DNA from: Pomphorhynchus laevis
Lineage: Eukaryota; Acanthocephala; Palaeacanthocephala; Echinorhynchida; Pomphorhynchidae
Assembly (NCBI GenBank): GCA_012934845.2
Contig: WNNJ02002869.1
Span: 1-64,000 of the forward strand
Reading direction: 5' to 3'
Length of the DNA stretch: 64,000 nucleotides
Under the pieces are notes generated by a model. That model had not been told where the DNA came from. It searched no databases and was given only the letters and a program-made list of their open reading frames with translations. Position numbers and translations under genes: made by a program. How positions within the stretch are numbered: the first letter of the stretch is position 1; the number at the start of each line of letters is the position of its first letter. Below are positions 20,862 to 31,934 of this stretch, piece by piece.

Positions 20862-20990
20862 ATGTCAGGCACGATTTTTGGTGACTTCCTGATCACTGAT
20901 GATGTTGATTTGGTGAGACAGGCGGCGGACGCCATAGTTGAGACGTCCAAGAAGGAGCGAACTGTCAAGAAAAATTATTTTTTTAAATAA
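20862..20990 (+). CDS. Unrecognised 42-codon frame in a GC-rich island
   Basis: ATG at 20862 opens a frame MSGTIFGDFLITDDVDLV.. ending in TAA at 20988-20990. About 100 bp of it are near 50% GC while both flanks are about 20% GC, so this is probably a piece of a coding sequence carried here, not random DNA. The last residues run into AT-rich sequence and are likely not native. No known domain was recognised. Confidence 0.35.
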   Translation: MSGTIFGDFLITDDVDLVRQAADAIVETSKKERTVKKNYFFK

Positions 20991-21059
20991 ATTATTTTTT
21001 CAAAAATCATTATTTTTTTCCTTGATTTTGGTATATAAAGAAAAAAGTTTCATATCCAT

Positions 21060-21845
21060 GCAAAATCAAAATAACATTGAAGATCTAGAGGAAGCGATTA
21101 TAAAAATGAGCGAAAAATAGAGATTACAATGGGCATTCGATAACAATATTTTCAAAACAAGTTCTATTCGCGATGAATGCAAGGTTGAATCAAAATTGGA
21201 AAAATGCAATTCTTCTGACAGTCATGTCTGGACGTGTTACACACCTCAATGTATAAGCGTCATGAAAGATTTTCAGTACGACGAGGATCTTTTTCTAAGA
21301 TTTTTCTTGCTCTCTTAAGACTGTTGTTAAAATATTAATTAAATATGCCTCTAAGCAACCATTACATTCCATATTAAATTCAATGAATGTAAGCAAGCCA
21401 ACCTTAAGAAAACAAATTAATTAATTCTCAAAATGGAAATAGAAAACAATAAAATGAATAAATTATGCGGCATTGGTGGGATGTTTCTTCAGTGTGATGA
21501 GAAACCATGCTGAACTACAAGTGCAAGAGTCATAGACGTAGGTCGCCTACTAATAAGACGGATGCATTTTGTATTGTAGAAATAAAAAAAGATGGGCACA
21601 TAGGAAATTGTTGAGTACAAGAAATATATGACAAAAAGAAAGAAACATTTTTAAGAATCATTAGTGAGCATGCTGTAATTAGATCAGTTATTCATACTGA
21701 CGAGCATCCTTCCCACAAACAACTACAGAAAAATGGATTTACACATGGTACTGTTTGTCATAAATATTCTTTTGTTGATAAAGAACAGGAGTGCATACTC
21801 AGCACATTGAAAGCACATTTCATAATAAATGAAGCTGGAAATTAA
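21060..21845 (+). pseudogene. Merlin-type DNA transposase remnant (ISXO2-like)
   Basis: Plus strand, broken by several stops and frame changes. N-terminal part near 21190-21260 shows HVWTCYTPQC, like the zinc ribbon of these transposases. The catalytic part is clearer: DEKPC then NYKCKSHRRRSPTNKTDAF near 21500-21570 (DE..K.RG-like block), FLRIISEHAVIRSVIHTDEHPS near 21650-21710 (second acidic residue), QKNGFTHGTVCHKYSFVD near 21730-21780, and a final LKAHF. The order matches Merlin/IS1595-like DDE enzymes. Terminal repeats were not found. Confidence 0.65.
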
Positions 21846-22014
21846 AAAAAGGAAAAGGGATAAGAACAACTTTAAGAAATAAATTTTTAAATAAAATTTT
21901 AAGTATATTAGACTTCCTTTATACGTCCGTCGTAATGCTATTATTTATTTTCTTTATCAACACGTCTAAGAATGATATCTCACCGTCAGTACTTTATCTT
22001 ACAACAATCCATTG

Positions 22015-22205
22015 TAAGTTCGGATCTCTGTTATTCAATAATTTGATAATTTCTATTCCAGGATTTACTGACAATATACAAAATGCAGCATCCACGTATC
22101 TTACCATTTAGTTAAGTTTGGGGTAAAATTATATAGGTGTGCCTCCCAACGCATCATATAGATGCCAGTATGGGTCCCAATAGAAAGCCCATGGCTACTC
22201 CGTTA
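22015..22205 (-). pseudogene. PLE reverse transcriptase scrap, left of RLE-type LINE piece
   Basis: Minus strand: NGVAMGFLLGPILASIY, then in shifted frame VRYVDAAFCILSV and NPGIEIIKLLNN. These are RT motif B-like (GxAMGSPLSP) and the YVDD region of canonical PLEs. It is ~85-90% identical to 23605-23790. Confidence 0.65.
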
Positions 22206-22439
22206 CTCTGTTCATATGAAAAAAATTGACATGAAAACGGAAGAAATCTTTTTCATTTGACATAAAAAAGTTTGAGATAAATAACATACAATCTAATATA
22301 CGTACAACGACTACTTACCATAACAACTACTTCCAAATAGACGCGATAGAAATTTAATTCGCAAAACGAAACGACTGAGACAACAATCAAATCTTGCGCT
22401 TTCAATTGTCGACTATTTACTACCACAATGATTCAAAGA

Positions 22440-23604
22440 AATAGTTGCTGTGAATTGGATGGAGGCGAGGACGCAAAGAATGATCGAACAGCCGAACGTT
22501 CGATCATCCAATCAACACATACGGGAGACATCAGTATCCATAAATAGGGATATAAACGGATATGCGGAAGTCAAATCGCCATTCTTTCCTGAACTTAATA
22601 ACACTCCTCAGGAACACATTAGTAGACAACAATTTGGCGAATGCTGCGTGTGCATCCGATCCTTCCGTATAACGTTGGCTGGTGTGTTGTGGAAACACGG
22701 AGGAAGAGTTAGCTGCCACGGATCCGGATTGCTCCCAAAATCAGCAGATGCAGCAGCGTTTCTCCAGGACCCGATACCTTTGTCGCCTACAGTTGAAGAC
22801 CTCGTTTCAGCCGTCAAGGAACAGTTTCGATCTGGATTCCGCGCTGTTAGACGAATTCCTAAGACAGCGCGCTTTACCGTGGCAATGAAACTTTGCTCCC
22901 TTTTGCGTGCCGCCACAATCTCTCCTTCTGAATTTATTAACTAGAAGAATTTGTTAAGTTTCCCCAGCTATTATCTCTGTTTGCCTCCCTCCGTGAAGTG
23001 TCTCTTGTCAGCTGGATAAAGGAATCATGTAGTCGTTTTCGCCAGCTCGGGATAGCATAATTGATTTGGGTTTCCACCGCCAGCCACTGAGCCGTATGGA
23101 AAAGCGTTCGCGTAGGCAATCCGAACCAGAAGAATTGCGCCGCAAGATTTCCGAAAAAATTGAGCTCGGGTATGCACGCGGCGCCATGAGACTAGCAATG
23201 TGCGAGGATACTTTCGCCCCTTACGATGAAGATACCTCTCATATTTTACAGCATTTGCACCCACCCAGTCTCTGCTCAGCCAGTAATGATTCGTCTTTGC
23301 CCATTTCACATGATACATTGACGCGCTGCCCACAAGTGGTCTCGGAGGAGATTAGAAAATCAATAAGCTCCTTTGCTAACCATGCATCAGGAGGACCCGA
23401 TGGTCTGAGCCCGATCTATTTGAAGGATATTACCGGACCAAGCTGTGCCGCTGCGGGACAACATCTCCTAACGGCTTTGTCTAATTTCTCGTCTATGGTC
23501 CTAAACGGCGGCGTCCCACTCTGCTTTAGACCAATTTTCTTTGGAGCTAAGTTGATTGCGCTCAAAAAACCCGATGGCGGACTTCGCCCAATAGCCACAC
23601 TCCA
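22440..23604 (+). pseudogene. RLE-type LINE, 5' part (zinc finger to start of RT)
   Basis: Open stretches at 22450-22944 and 23066-23604. The first has an N-terminal C2HC-type finger (CCVCIRSFRITLAGV..KHG..CHGSG), and later FRAVRRIPKTARFTVAMKL. The second has SSFANHASGGPDGLSPIYL and LKKPDGGLRPIA, the first RT blocks. The same finger and RRIP block occur in the family at 44660-46215. Frame changes between ~22945 and 23066 and the loss of everything after the RT start show that it is dead. It is enclosed by two copies of a PLE fragment. Confidence 0.75.
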
Positions 23605-23790
23605 TTGTACGTCCGGATCTTAGTTATTCAATAATTTGATAATTTCTATTCCAGGATCAACTGACAATATACAAAATGCATCATTCACGTACCTTATCCA
23701 TTTAGTTAAGTTTGGGATAAAAGTATATACGTCTGCCTCACAATGCGTCGTATATATGCCCGCCAGTATGGGTTCCTATGGAGAACGTAT
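23605..23790 (-). pseudogene. PLE reverse transcriptase scrap, right of RLE-type LINE piece
   Basis: Minus strand: EPILAGIYTTHCEADVYTF, then WIRYVNDAFCILSVDPG (degenerate YVDD), IEIIKLLNN. Same region of the same family as 22015-22205. Confidence 0.65.
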
Positions 23791-24044
23791 CATTGAACAT
23801 ATCGAACGTATCATTGGACAATATTAGGTGTTTTGTCGGCACTTTTATGAAATTTCTGGTTAAGACTATTAACGGTAAAAAGAAACTGATAAATAGACAA
23901 TGCTCCATCGAGTATATTAAACAATGCTTATCACGAGGTTTAATACCTCAGTTTGTTCGTTTTAACTGTGGTGTTGATAATTTCAGTCACTCCAAAATGC
24001 AGAATAAAATACAGAATATGTTAATGCCATTCTCCGTACAATAA
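23778..24044 (+). CDS. Short frame, possibly PLE N-terminal region
   Basis: An 88-codon frame. The block CSIEYIKQCLSRGLIPQFVRF resembles the conserved helix before RT in PLE proteins (FLxxCxxxxLIPKGxR). There is nothing else to support the call, and it overlaps the end of the opposite-strand RT scrap. Confidence 0.35.
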   Translation: MENVSLNISNVSLDNIRCFVGTFMKFLVKTINGKKKLINRQCSIEYIKQCLSRGLIPQFVRFNCGVDNFSHSKMQNKIQNMLMPFSVQ

Positions 24045-24389
24045 GCACGAATTATTTTTAAAGCTTAAAAATAAGTCAGTTATAATTAGTCTACTATCAC
24101 CTTGTATTAAAACACATTTTGTGTTAAATTCACACATATCATCAAATGTTCTTAAAGTTCAAAAGTTCTTATACTCTTATATTTTACTAATTTTATTAAA
24201 AGTAATAAAAGTATTACTTTAAATATATAATTTTTATTTGCATATAGATTAAATTTTAAGATTAATTAAAATTAATTTATTTCAAAGACTGATTAATGAC
24301 TAATTAGTCATTACCTTTATATTTAATGCTTATAATTATTTTTACATAATAATGATACGTTCAATTTGCTATTCAATTGTTCAGTGCTT

Positions 24390-24560
24390 TTAAACATCGA
24401 GTGGACTGTTATGCCTTAACACTCGAAAAGGACTATTGCAATAGTCGAAGATTTGTGAACAATAATTTCTTATTTTATTATTTCCCTCGATGTTTAAACG
24501 CTCTGTACAATAAAAGAGCACATTGAATGTATCAACGAACAAAACTAATAAATTCTGCAT
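24390..24560 (+). repeat. PLE-like terminal sequence (family D), copy 1
   Basis: Contains the 16-bp palindrome GACTATTGCAATAGTC followed by GAAG, with CACTCGAAAAG before it, then an AT-rich arm and CGATGTTTAAACG. The same block is inverted at 46380-46510 and partly present at 28440-28490, 30935-30995 and 51960-52000. The layout is like a degenerate hammerhead core (core, stem, GAA). Confidence 0.55.
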
Positions 24561-24599
24561 CCAAAAAATTAGTAACATATTGAAATGAGAGTTTTATTT

Positions 24600-25000
24600 A
24601 TTTAAATAATATTAGTTGACTTTGTGCTCTATTTTTAAATCCCATTTAACGACTTTGCTTTATTTTTGAATCCCAGCCGACGATATTGTTTTATTTTTAA
24701 ACCCATTCGACCACTTGAATTTCGCAGAGCACTTAGGTAGTATTTAAATGGACACGGGCAAATTATCTAATCATTGAATAATTATTAGTTATTATTAATT
24801 ATCAAATTATTTATCAAATTAATTATTATCAAATTAATTACCAAATTATTAATCATTGAATCATTTTTAAATGATTGCTTAAAAGAACGTTTCAACTATT
24901 AATTAATCATTCATTGTCCAAATGAATAATTCATTCATTGTCCAAATGATAAATCACTCCTTCAACATAAATGTTCAAATCATTCATTGTCCAAATGACA
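24600..25000. repeat. Local short tandem repeats
   Basis: Three diverged ~41-bp units (GACTTTG..TATTTTTAAATCCCA type) at 24612-24725, then three scattered copies of ATTCATTGTCCAAATGA at about 24910, 24935 and 24985. No gene. Confidence 0.55.
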
Positions 25001-25399
25001 ATTAACAAAGAGAGTATTTTTCTAAATTCGAACTTCATGTTTTCGGTTTTGGATAACAAGATTTCTCAACAAATCAAAATTTAACATATCCGATATTACG
25101 ATATCACATCTATAGATGTAACATCGTAATATTATATGGCACGCTTTGTCGTACGAAACAAACATACAATTCTTATGTAAATGTTTTATTATTAAATATA
25201 ATTTTATTTATAAAGTTATATCATATCAACTTCGTTAATTTAATTTTGCTAAAATTACTATAATTTTGTTAAATCAAAACATGATCACAAATATATTTTT
25301 ACGGAATGGTTTTACTATTTTATAACCAATGGATTAGAAAAAACAGTGTTCAGCGATTAATCAATTTACAGGTATGAGATATGTTTTAGAAAACCACAA

Positions 25400-25620
25400 T
25401 TTAAATTTGAAGAAAGCTGGTAAAAACCATCACACAATTCATTTAACCGAATATTTCGATGCCTAGCTGGCATAAGCTTCAGCAATTGTAAGTATCAAGA
25501 CAGTTTAAACTGTCTTGATAACAACTACTTACAATTGCTGAAGATGATGCCAGCTAGGCATCGAAATATTCGGTTAAATAAATTGTGTAATGGTTTTTGC
25601 CAGCTTTCTTCAAATTTAAA
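25400..25620. repeat. Foldback element 1 (near-perfect 110-bp palindrome)
   Basis: Two ~108-bp arms meet at CAAGACAGTTTAAACTGTCTTG (25497-25518). The right arm carries CTGAAGA (25538-25544), a 6-bp stem GATGCC/GGCATC, and GAAA (25563-25566), then TATT and CGGTT, which pairs with AATTG before the core. The same palindrome, diverged, is at 60356-60583. Both look like head-to-head PLE-type ends. Confidence 0.85.
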
Positions 25621-26520
25621 TGTTATCACACCGTCGCATTCCTCATTCAAATTCAATTCATAATTTAAAGACTTAAAAATTAATTAATTAAAATACGTGT
25701 AAGCAGATATAATCTGCTTATATTATTTTTAAATTTTATAAAATGTTTGATTATTGATTACATATTTATAAAATATCAAAATAAGAAATTTAATTTGTGT
25801 AAAACCTTTGATATGAAACTGCGCAAATTTATATCGAATCAATATTTTATCAATAATTTTCTTTTATTCAATTCGAAGGCAATAATATGAAACCAAATCA
25901 AGATATAGTTCAATGTTACAGAGAAGGTATAAAGCTTTATCTATTTTAAAAATTATTAATTTAGATTTCATTTCAATGTATTAATTACTAATACATATTT
26001 GTACATAATATTTTTTGACTATCATAGAATTTTGATTTAATAAATAGTCGTTTATATCGGGAATTGGAAGTCACCAATGAACACAAGCACGTATATCCGA
26101 CAAAAGTAAATGGAAAACCTTGCATATTCAATATGTACAATCCAGTTTGAAAACGATTGAAGTAATTTAAGGCTAATTGTTCATATCGTACGAGAAGTTA
26201 AAAAATCTATTTTGAAATTTAATCTAAAAGAAGAATACCATAATGTGAGTCAGACATACAAACACTTTTAATATTAAAAAAGCTCTAGAAGTATTTGTGG
26301 TTTTAATTCTGAATTCTTTGAAATGTTTTATGCGGCGTAATAAAAACTGTAAACGCCACATTTTTGTCAAAGTGATAATTTCTACATAATAATAAAATTC
26401 TCTTGAAATTGAATTAGATTTGAAATTGAATTAAAATTAATCTAATTAAATTTGGTTTATAAATTTTGATTTAATTGGATTTGGAATAAAAATAATTAGA
26501 ATTAATATAATTCTTCTTAT
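25621..26520. other. AT-rich stretch, no gene seen
   Basis: No coding pattern on either strand; no repeat shared with the rest of the window was noticed. Confidence 0.55.
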
Positions 26521-26523
26521 TCT

Positions 26524-27232
26524 TCAGCCTTTGTCCCGCTTTGAGGCAGGGTCGGCTATGTGAGATTTAGCCCTCCATTTCGCTCTATTTTCGGCTTGGT
26601 CTGGGTGAAGTCCAGCTGCCTTGAGATCTGTGTGAAGGCCATCTAACCATCGGTGCTTGGGTCGACCTCTCGGGCGTTTGCCTATGATCTCATACTTTAA
26701 GGCGATCTTTGCAAGGGAATAATTTTCACTCCGCAACACGTGGCCATACCACCGGAGTCTGGCCCCTTGCATTTTATTTACGATAGGGGCGACGCCGTAT
26801 CTTCGGAGAATGTCCATATTTCTCACGTGGTCATACCGGGTAATTCCGCTTATCCACCGCAGCATTTTCGTCTCTATGACCGCAAAGCGTCGTTACGCTG
26901 CCTTGGTAATAGGCAAGCACTCTGTGACGTACATAGCCACAGGGCGAATGATTGAGCGGTAGATCTTTGATTTCAGGTGATCCTTGATGCGATGGTCACA
27001 TAAAACACCTGTCGTCGCTCGCCATTTTGTCCACGCTGAGCTTATTCGTGCATTGACTTCATAAGTCACGTCGCCGCTTGCCGAGAGTATGGTTCCGAGG
27101 TACTTGAACCGGTCCGTACGTCTCAGGTCAAAGCCATTAATATTGATGGTGCCACTTTCATGTGGGTCTGTTGTGTGGTATTCGGTCTTGTCTAGATTAA
27201 GTCGTAGTCCGTATTGTGCGAGTCGGTTATTA
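26524..27232 (-). pseudogene. RTE-type LINE, 3' end (copy 1)
   Basis: Minus strand. The upstream part (27232 to ~26870) reads QYGLRLNLDKTEYHT, RRTDRFKYLGTILSASGDV and WTKWRATTGVLCD, then a stop near 26900. The open part (26524-26865) reads MLRWISGITRYDHVRN, MQGARLRWYGHVLR and RPRGRPKHRWLDGL, ending in a natural stop. This is the C-terminal part of RTE-clade LINE ORFs. GC content near 50% contrasts with the flanks. It is 5'-truncated at 27232, where an AT-rich tract begins. A second copy lies at 52110-52995. Confidence 0.8.
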
Positions 27233-27999
27233 ATAATAATTAAAAATTATTATTAATTGTCAACAACATTACGAGCACGGCTCAAACTTTAAATTAAAAG
27301 TTTAAAAGGTTAAGCTAAAAGTTTATTATATTTTGCTGTATATGCATTAATACATGCATTCTAATGATATTGAATAAAAATAATAAAAAATATTTAATTA
27401 AAATTACTTACATTAAATTTTGTTTTTAAAATTTGATGTGTAATTCCAACATTCCATTGCATTTGAGCAATGAACATAATGAAACTCTGTTTACGAAAAT
27501 TCTAATAAATTGGTAGACCATAATATTCTTACCTAACTTTCTTAAGTTAGGTAAGAATCTTATGGTCCATCACAAGTGCTAAATCGTTCAAGAAACGAAA
27601 TTTAAATTGTTATTAATAAAATCATTATCATGTACCACCCACATTCGACTTATACACATTTGTTAGTTGCAAAAAAAAATAAAAAATGATGCTGAATGCA
27701 AATACATTTATCTAAGCTAAAACACCGATAATTTCCAATTGGCATTAAACAATCAGTAGAAAATGTTTTCTAAATTTTCAATGTAATTTGGTTGCATTGA
27801 CTTATTCGACTAAGCGTGCAAAATACCTCAAGGAAATTCTTGAATCAATACCGCATTTAGTTACATAACAATTTTGATGATTGCTAAAACGACATCTTAG
27901 CAAATAAAATGCTAGCAACCTAAATTTTTAGCATTGCAATATAACTGCGGTTATAACATTAGTACATTATTAGAACAATAAACTTAAACGTATCCTGAA
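27233..27999. other. AT-rich stretch with one strong hairpin
   Basis: Only notable feature: a hairpin at about 27513-27566 with ~24-bp arms around TCTT (arm TTCTTACCTAACTT). No gene. Confidence 0.6.
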
Positions 28000-28410
28000 G
28001 AAAGCTAGGTGGGCTCTGAAACGGGCCCAGCATCTGTCATTGAATGGGATAACCCAAGTGCGCCTCTGGGGTACTTGGGCTATCTCGGGATTAGTCTTCT
28101 TCTCACGAGGACGTCCCCCAGAACAAAGACTAAGGTTTCTCAAGCTCCTCATCTCGAGATTACCAACCATAGTCCGCCTTGACTGGACTCTTAGGTGTGT
28201 GAGAGACCCCGAATGGTTCAGTCAGAGGGCGGCGCGCTGGTGCGGCCGAGGGGCTCAGATCCCTCTGGACCTGAGGCCGTGAATATAAGTTGAAGATTTC
28301 AAAATACACGTCGTGAACAGTTTCTATTTTAAGTTGTCTTTTGCATGTTTTTTTTGTTTCTTAAGTTTTTATCAGTTATATAGTTATTAATAAAACCCTT
28401 ACTTACTTAC
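28000..28410 (+). other. GC-rich segment with (TTAC)n tail, probable retroelement 3' end
   Basis: About 290 bp near 55% GC between AT-rich flanks. A plus frame at 28040-28282 (ISRLPTIVRLDWTLRCVRD etc.) has no family pattern. About 110 bp downstream the sequence ends in AATAAAACCC followed by TTACTTACTTACTTA. Short tandem tails of this kind are common at 3' ends of LINEs and SINEs. Family unknown. Confidence 0.4.
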
Positions 28411-28836
28411 TTAGAACAATAACATTAGTACATTATTTCACAAATTTTTGACTATATTGCGATAATCTTTTCAAGTGTTATAAAATGACTGTATTACACC
28501 AGTTCTTTTATAAAAGAAGTGTATTACACCCTTTTAATTGTAAGAAAATGTACAACATTTAATTCTTTTAGAGTAGCTTGCCACGATATCACACAGCTAC
28601 ATACCCCTCGTCTAATTAACCATGTGACACTGGAATATAAATACCAAATGTACAACTCTTACAATCGTGCAAGCGTCTGCATCTCTCAAACTCAAAAAAT
28701 TAGCGACGAGCCACACTAACGACCTATAAATAAAAAATTTATATTTTTATAAGCTATATATTTTACCAAAGTGAGTGAGACCATTCCGCGTGAAATACGT
28801 TATTATCATTGAAGCCAGACTCGGAAGAACGACGAT

Positions 28837-28878
28837 AACAGTAGCAAGTACTGTTTCGTCATCACAATGACTCATCAG
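28837..28878 (-). ncRNA. Hammerhead core, unit 1
   Basis: CTGATGA, stem II GTCAT-TGTG-ATGAC, GAA, stem III ACAGTA-CTTGC-TACTGT. Core residues match the consensus. Stem I pairing next to the core was not found. Confidence 0.6.
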
Positions 28879-29152
28879 TGCCAGATCCCTGTCACTACTG
28901 GATGCAGAGGACTGGCAGACGGCACACGAGTCATGTGTATGAAGTACCAGAAAGATTTCTGGTAATTTCACATTGAGTTCTAAATCAGCACTAATGCTTC
29001 ACCAAATAGGATCATTAGCAAAAGCACTGGCAAATGCCAGCGCAGGTCTCTTGAATATCGGCTAACTTAAATCATAAATCTCAAAAGAGAGTGAGACCAT
29101 TCCGCGTGAAATACGTTATTTTCATTTAAGCCAGACGCGGAAGAACGACGAT

Positions 29153-29194
29153 AACAGTAGCAAGTACCGTTTCGTCATCACAATGACTCATCAG
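29153..29194 (-). ncRNA. Hammerhead core, unit 2
   Basis: As unit 1, but stem III is ACGGTA-CTTGC-TACTGT, one A-T pair being replaced by G.T. Confidence 0.6.
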
Positions 29195-29352
29195 TGCCAG
29201 ATCCCTCCCACCACTGGATGCAGAGGAGGACTGGCAGACGGCACATGAGTCATGTATATGAAGTACCAAAAAGATTTCTGATGATTTCACATTGAGTGCT
29301 AAATCAGCACCATTGCTTCACCAAATAGGATCATTAGCAAAAGCACCGGCAA

Positions 29353-29478
29353 AAGCTGCCAGTCTTCCTTTGCATCCAGTAGTGGGAGGGATCTGGCACT
29401 GATGAGTCATTGTAATGACAAAACGGTACTTGCTACCGTTATCGTCGTTCTTCAGCGTCTGGCTTCAATGATAATAAC
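29353..29478 (+). repeat. Inverted partial copy of the hammerhead repeat
   Basis: Reverse-complement piece of the unit. Core at 29399-29440: CTGATGA, stem II GTCAT-TGTA-ATGAC, but AAAA in place of GAAA; stem III ACGGTA-CTTGC-TACCGT, now G-C. The core change should inactivate it. Confidence 0.7.
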
Positions 29479-29540
29479 TATATATTTTTATAACTTTATA
29501 AATTAATAATAATTAATTAACTACTAATTAATTAGTAGAG

Positions 29541-29790
29541 CGTGGTGTATTCATCCCATTTGTCGCCTCAACGTAGGGATGATTGGGAAAACAGAGCTTG
29601 CATCTCCTAAAGATTTTAGCTGGTGCCGTCTCAAATCGCCACAGCACTGATTATGCAGAAACACTTATGTCCATCAAGATAAGGGTATCTCTTGAACTAG
29701 CTCGTGCCTCTTCAGCTTGCTTACGAGCTCATCGGACGAGTAGAGACGCATTCAAACAAGTTTCAAATTTTCGTTTATGTATTAACAGAG
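29541..29790 (+). pseudogene. RLE-type LINE, extreme C-terminal scrap
   Basis: Plus strand: VERGVFIPFVAST, then after stops LGKQSLHLLKILAGAVSN, YAETLMSIKIRVSLELARAS and ACLRAHRTSRDAF. This is the final block (SFxPLVxxxxGxxG..LLKxLA..IRxxxSxxLxRA) of the RLE-type lineage, as at 13240-13440 and 53800-54050. Confidence 0.6.
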
Positions 29791-29977
29791 TCTTTCCTTT
29801 AATTAAATTAGTAATTAATTAATAATAATTAATTAATATAATAATTTTTAATTTCTTTTAAATTTGCGTTCGGAGAGATTGTTGACTCTTTCTACGAGAA
29901 AAATAAGAAAAATCTAATTAGAAAAATCCTCTTTAGAAAACCGGAAAAGGCAAATCGCATTAATAGAAATTCAAAAA

Positions 29978-30440
29978 TCAAATCAGCTAACTGAGTCTAC
30001 GTATTTAATATAATTATAAACTAAACAAAACATAATAATGCTAAATCAAAATTTAATAATTAAATAATAAAATTAATAATTGTTTTTAGATTTTCTATAA
30101 TTTAAATCAAGTTAAAAAAAATAAAAAATAAAATTTAAAATAAACGTCATTTTTATGAATTGACTAATAAATAACAGACGTTGTATCAGAATAAGAATTA
30201 GAGGTCATCAGGAGGAACTGCTATGCTATCAGGTTTCGGCCCCTAACTCCTCTACCCAACATAGCAGCGGGGACAAATACATGCTAATGATGTATTTCCT
30301 CTGAAATAACTATCTAGTATCTTATTCTAATACAAAGTATATTATTTATTATCCATCCATAAAAATTTGCCACTTAAGAGTTTAAATTTATTCTTTATAT
30401 TATTGTGTTGATTTATATATTTTACTATTTTCTACTTGAT
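29978..30440 (-). repeat. Solo Naiad 3' terminal region
   Basis: Matches 7916-8380 closely, from the outer border AAATCAGCTAACTGAGT through the structured core to the last RT codons (rc of LLSGKF). No RT body follows. Confidence 0.75.
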
Positions 30441-30540
30441 GGTTTTTTTCTGATTTTATTAATCTTTATGATATCATCATTATGTATTTATATTATTATT
30501 TTAAAGTAACATCGAGCTATTTTTTTTTATTTTTGGAGCA

Positions 30541-30790
30541 AATCAAATCAGCTAACTGAGTCTACGTATTTAATATAATTATAAAATAAACAAAACAAAA
30601 TAATGCTAAATCAAAATTTAATAATTAAATAATAAAATTAATAATTGTTTTAAGATTTTTTATAATTTAAATCAAGTTAAAATAAAAAATTGAAATGTAA
30701 AAACATTTTTATGAATTGACTAATAAATAACAGACGTTGTATCATAATAAGGTTAAGAGGTCATCAAGAGGAACTGATATGTTCCTCCTG
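30541..30790 (-). repeat. Solo Naiad 3' terminal region, truncated
   Basis: Second copy 560 bp downstream, same orientation, starting at the same outer border and ending inside the core. Confidence 0.7.
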
Positions 30791-31934
30791 ATGAGGCACA
30801 TCTTATATTTCTAGGAGAAAGAGCCAACTAATAATTTTTAATTTAGTATCATAATTACTATAGTGTTTTTGATTATGGCGTGTATCCATTGATAATAAAG
30901 AAAAATAAATTATTTATTCTTTCAAAATTTTGGACTATTGCGATAGTCCTCTTCAAGTGTTAAAAAAGGCTATCGCAATAGTCGAAGATTTGTAAAAAAA
31001 AACTATTTTTATGGATATCGCTACAATCAAAAAATTGCAGTGTCGAATGCACCACCAGTAATGCATAATTTTTCTTTTATGAAAACGTTTAAATGTTCGA
31101 ATTAAGAATTCAAATTTGTACTTAATGCAAAGGCGCTAATTATTACATTTATATGACATTAACCGAGTGATTAAAACGAACTAATATGTATTAGATTAAA
31201 TAAACTCGATAAAAGTTCTAATGACTACACAAAGTCATTAAAAGTCCAATAAAATCCACAATGAGTTTTAAAAGTTAGACATTTGATTATATTTAGGATA
31301 CAATGATTACTTATTATGTAATTGGGCAAAACGTGACGAATGTAGTGTAACCTCACTCCAGTCGAATTCTGGTATGTTTCTTAGTCTAAAAAGTAACATC
31401 GTTTTCTTAAGGTTATAGGCTAAAGTCCGCAAGTTGTGATTTGTCTTCAAATGCACTTAAACTCGTAAAGAATACTATACAAAAAGCTGAAGAAAATCTT
31501 ATGCACTAATTTGCTTTGATATATTTAGAAAAAAGAGGTGTCATGTTTAAAGTTAAATGTCTCAAGTAATTCAAATCGTAAATTATGGAAATACATGGCA
31601 ATTATCATCGTCACAGTTCACGTGTTTCTAATAGGATTTATATTATATAATTTTTCCATTTTTGCATCTAATAAATAATGACTTATTTGTAACTTTTCAA
31701 TAAAACCAAAAAACATCATTTTTTACTAAACAATAAAAGTAATAATATCACTTGTTTCAACTGGTGATATATACTTATATTATATTTTTTTGTATATTAC
31801 CGATGTTATATCTGAGAACTATTTTGAAATAAAGTTTGCAAATCAATACTTTTGAACGTAGAAACACAAATAAGATATTCTTATTACACTAAGCCAAAGT
31901 AGACAAATTTAATTGCTAGCTGTTTAATTGTGTC
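30791..31934. other. AT-rich stretch, no gene seen
   Basis: Contains one block at 30935-30995 with GGACTATTGCGATAGTCC and GGCTATCGCAATAGTC in opposite orientations, related to the family D ends. Otherwise no pattern. Confidence 0.55.

Larger units (their letters stand above)
28773..29357 (-). repeat. Tandem 316-bp repeat with hammerhead ribozyme core (two units)
   Basis: Unit 1 starts at 28773, unit 2 at 29089 (GAGTGAGACC in both), period 316 bp, unit 2 truncated. Each carries on the minus strand CTGATGA, a 5-bp stem II (GTCAT/ATGAC), GAAAC and a 6-bp stem III. No coding frame. The arrangement resembles metazoan retrozyme-like tandem repeats that make circular RNAs; that comparison is inference. 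Confidence 0.75.
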
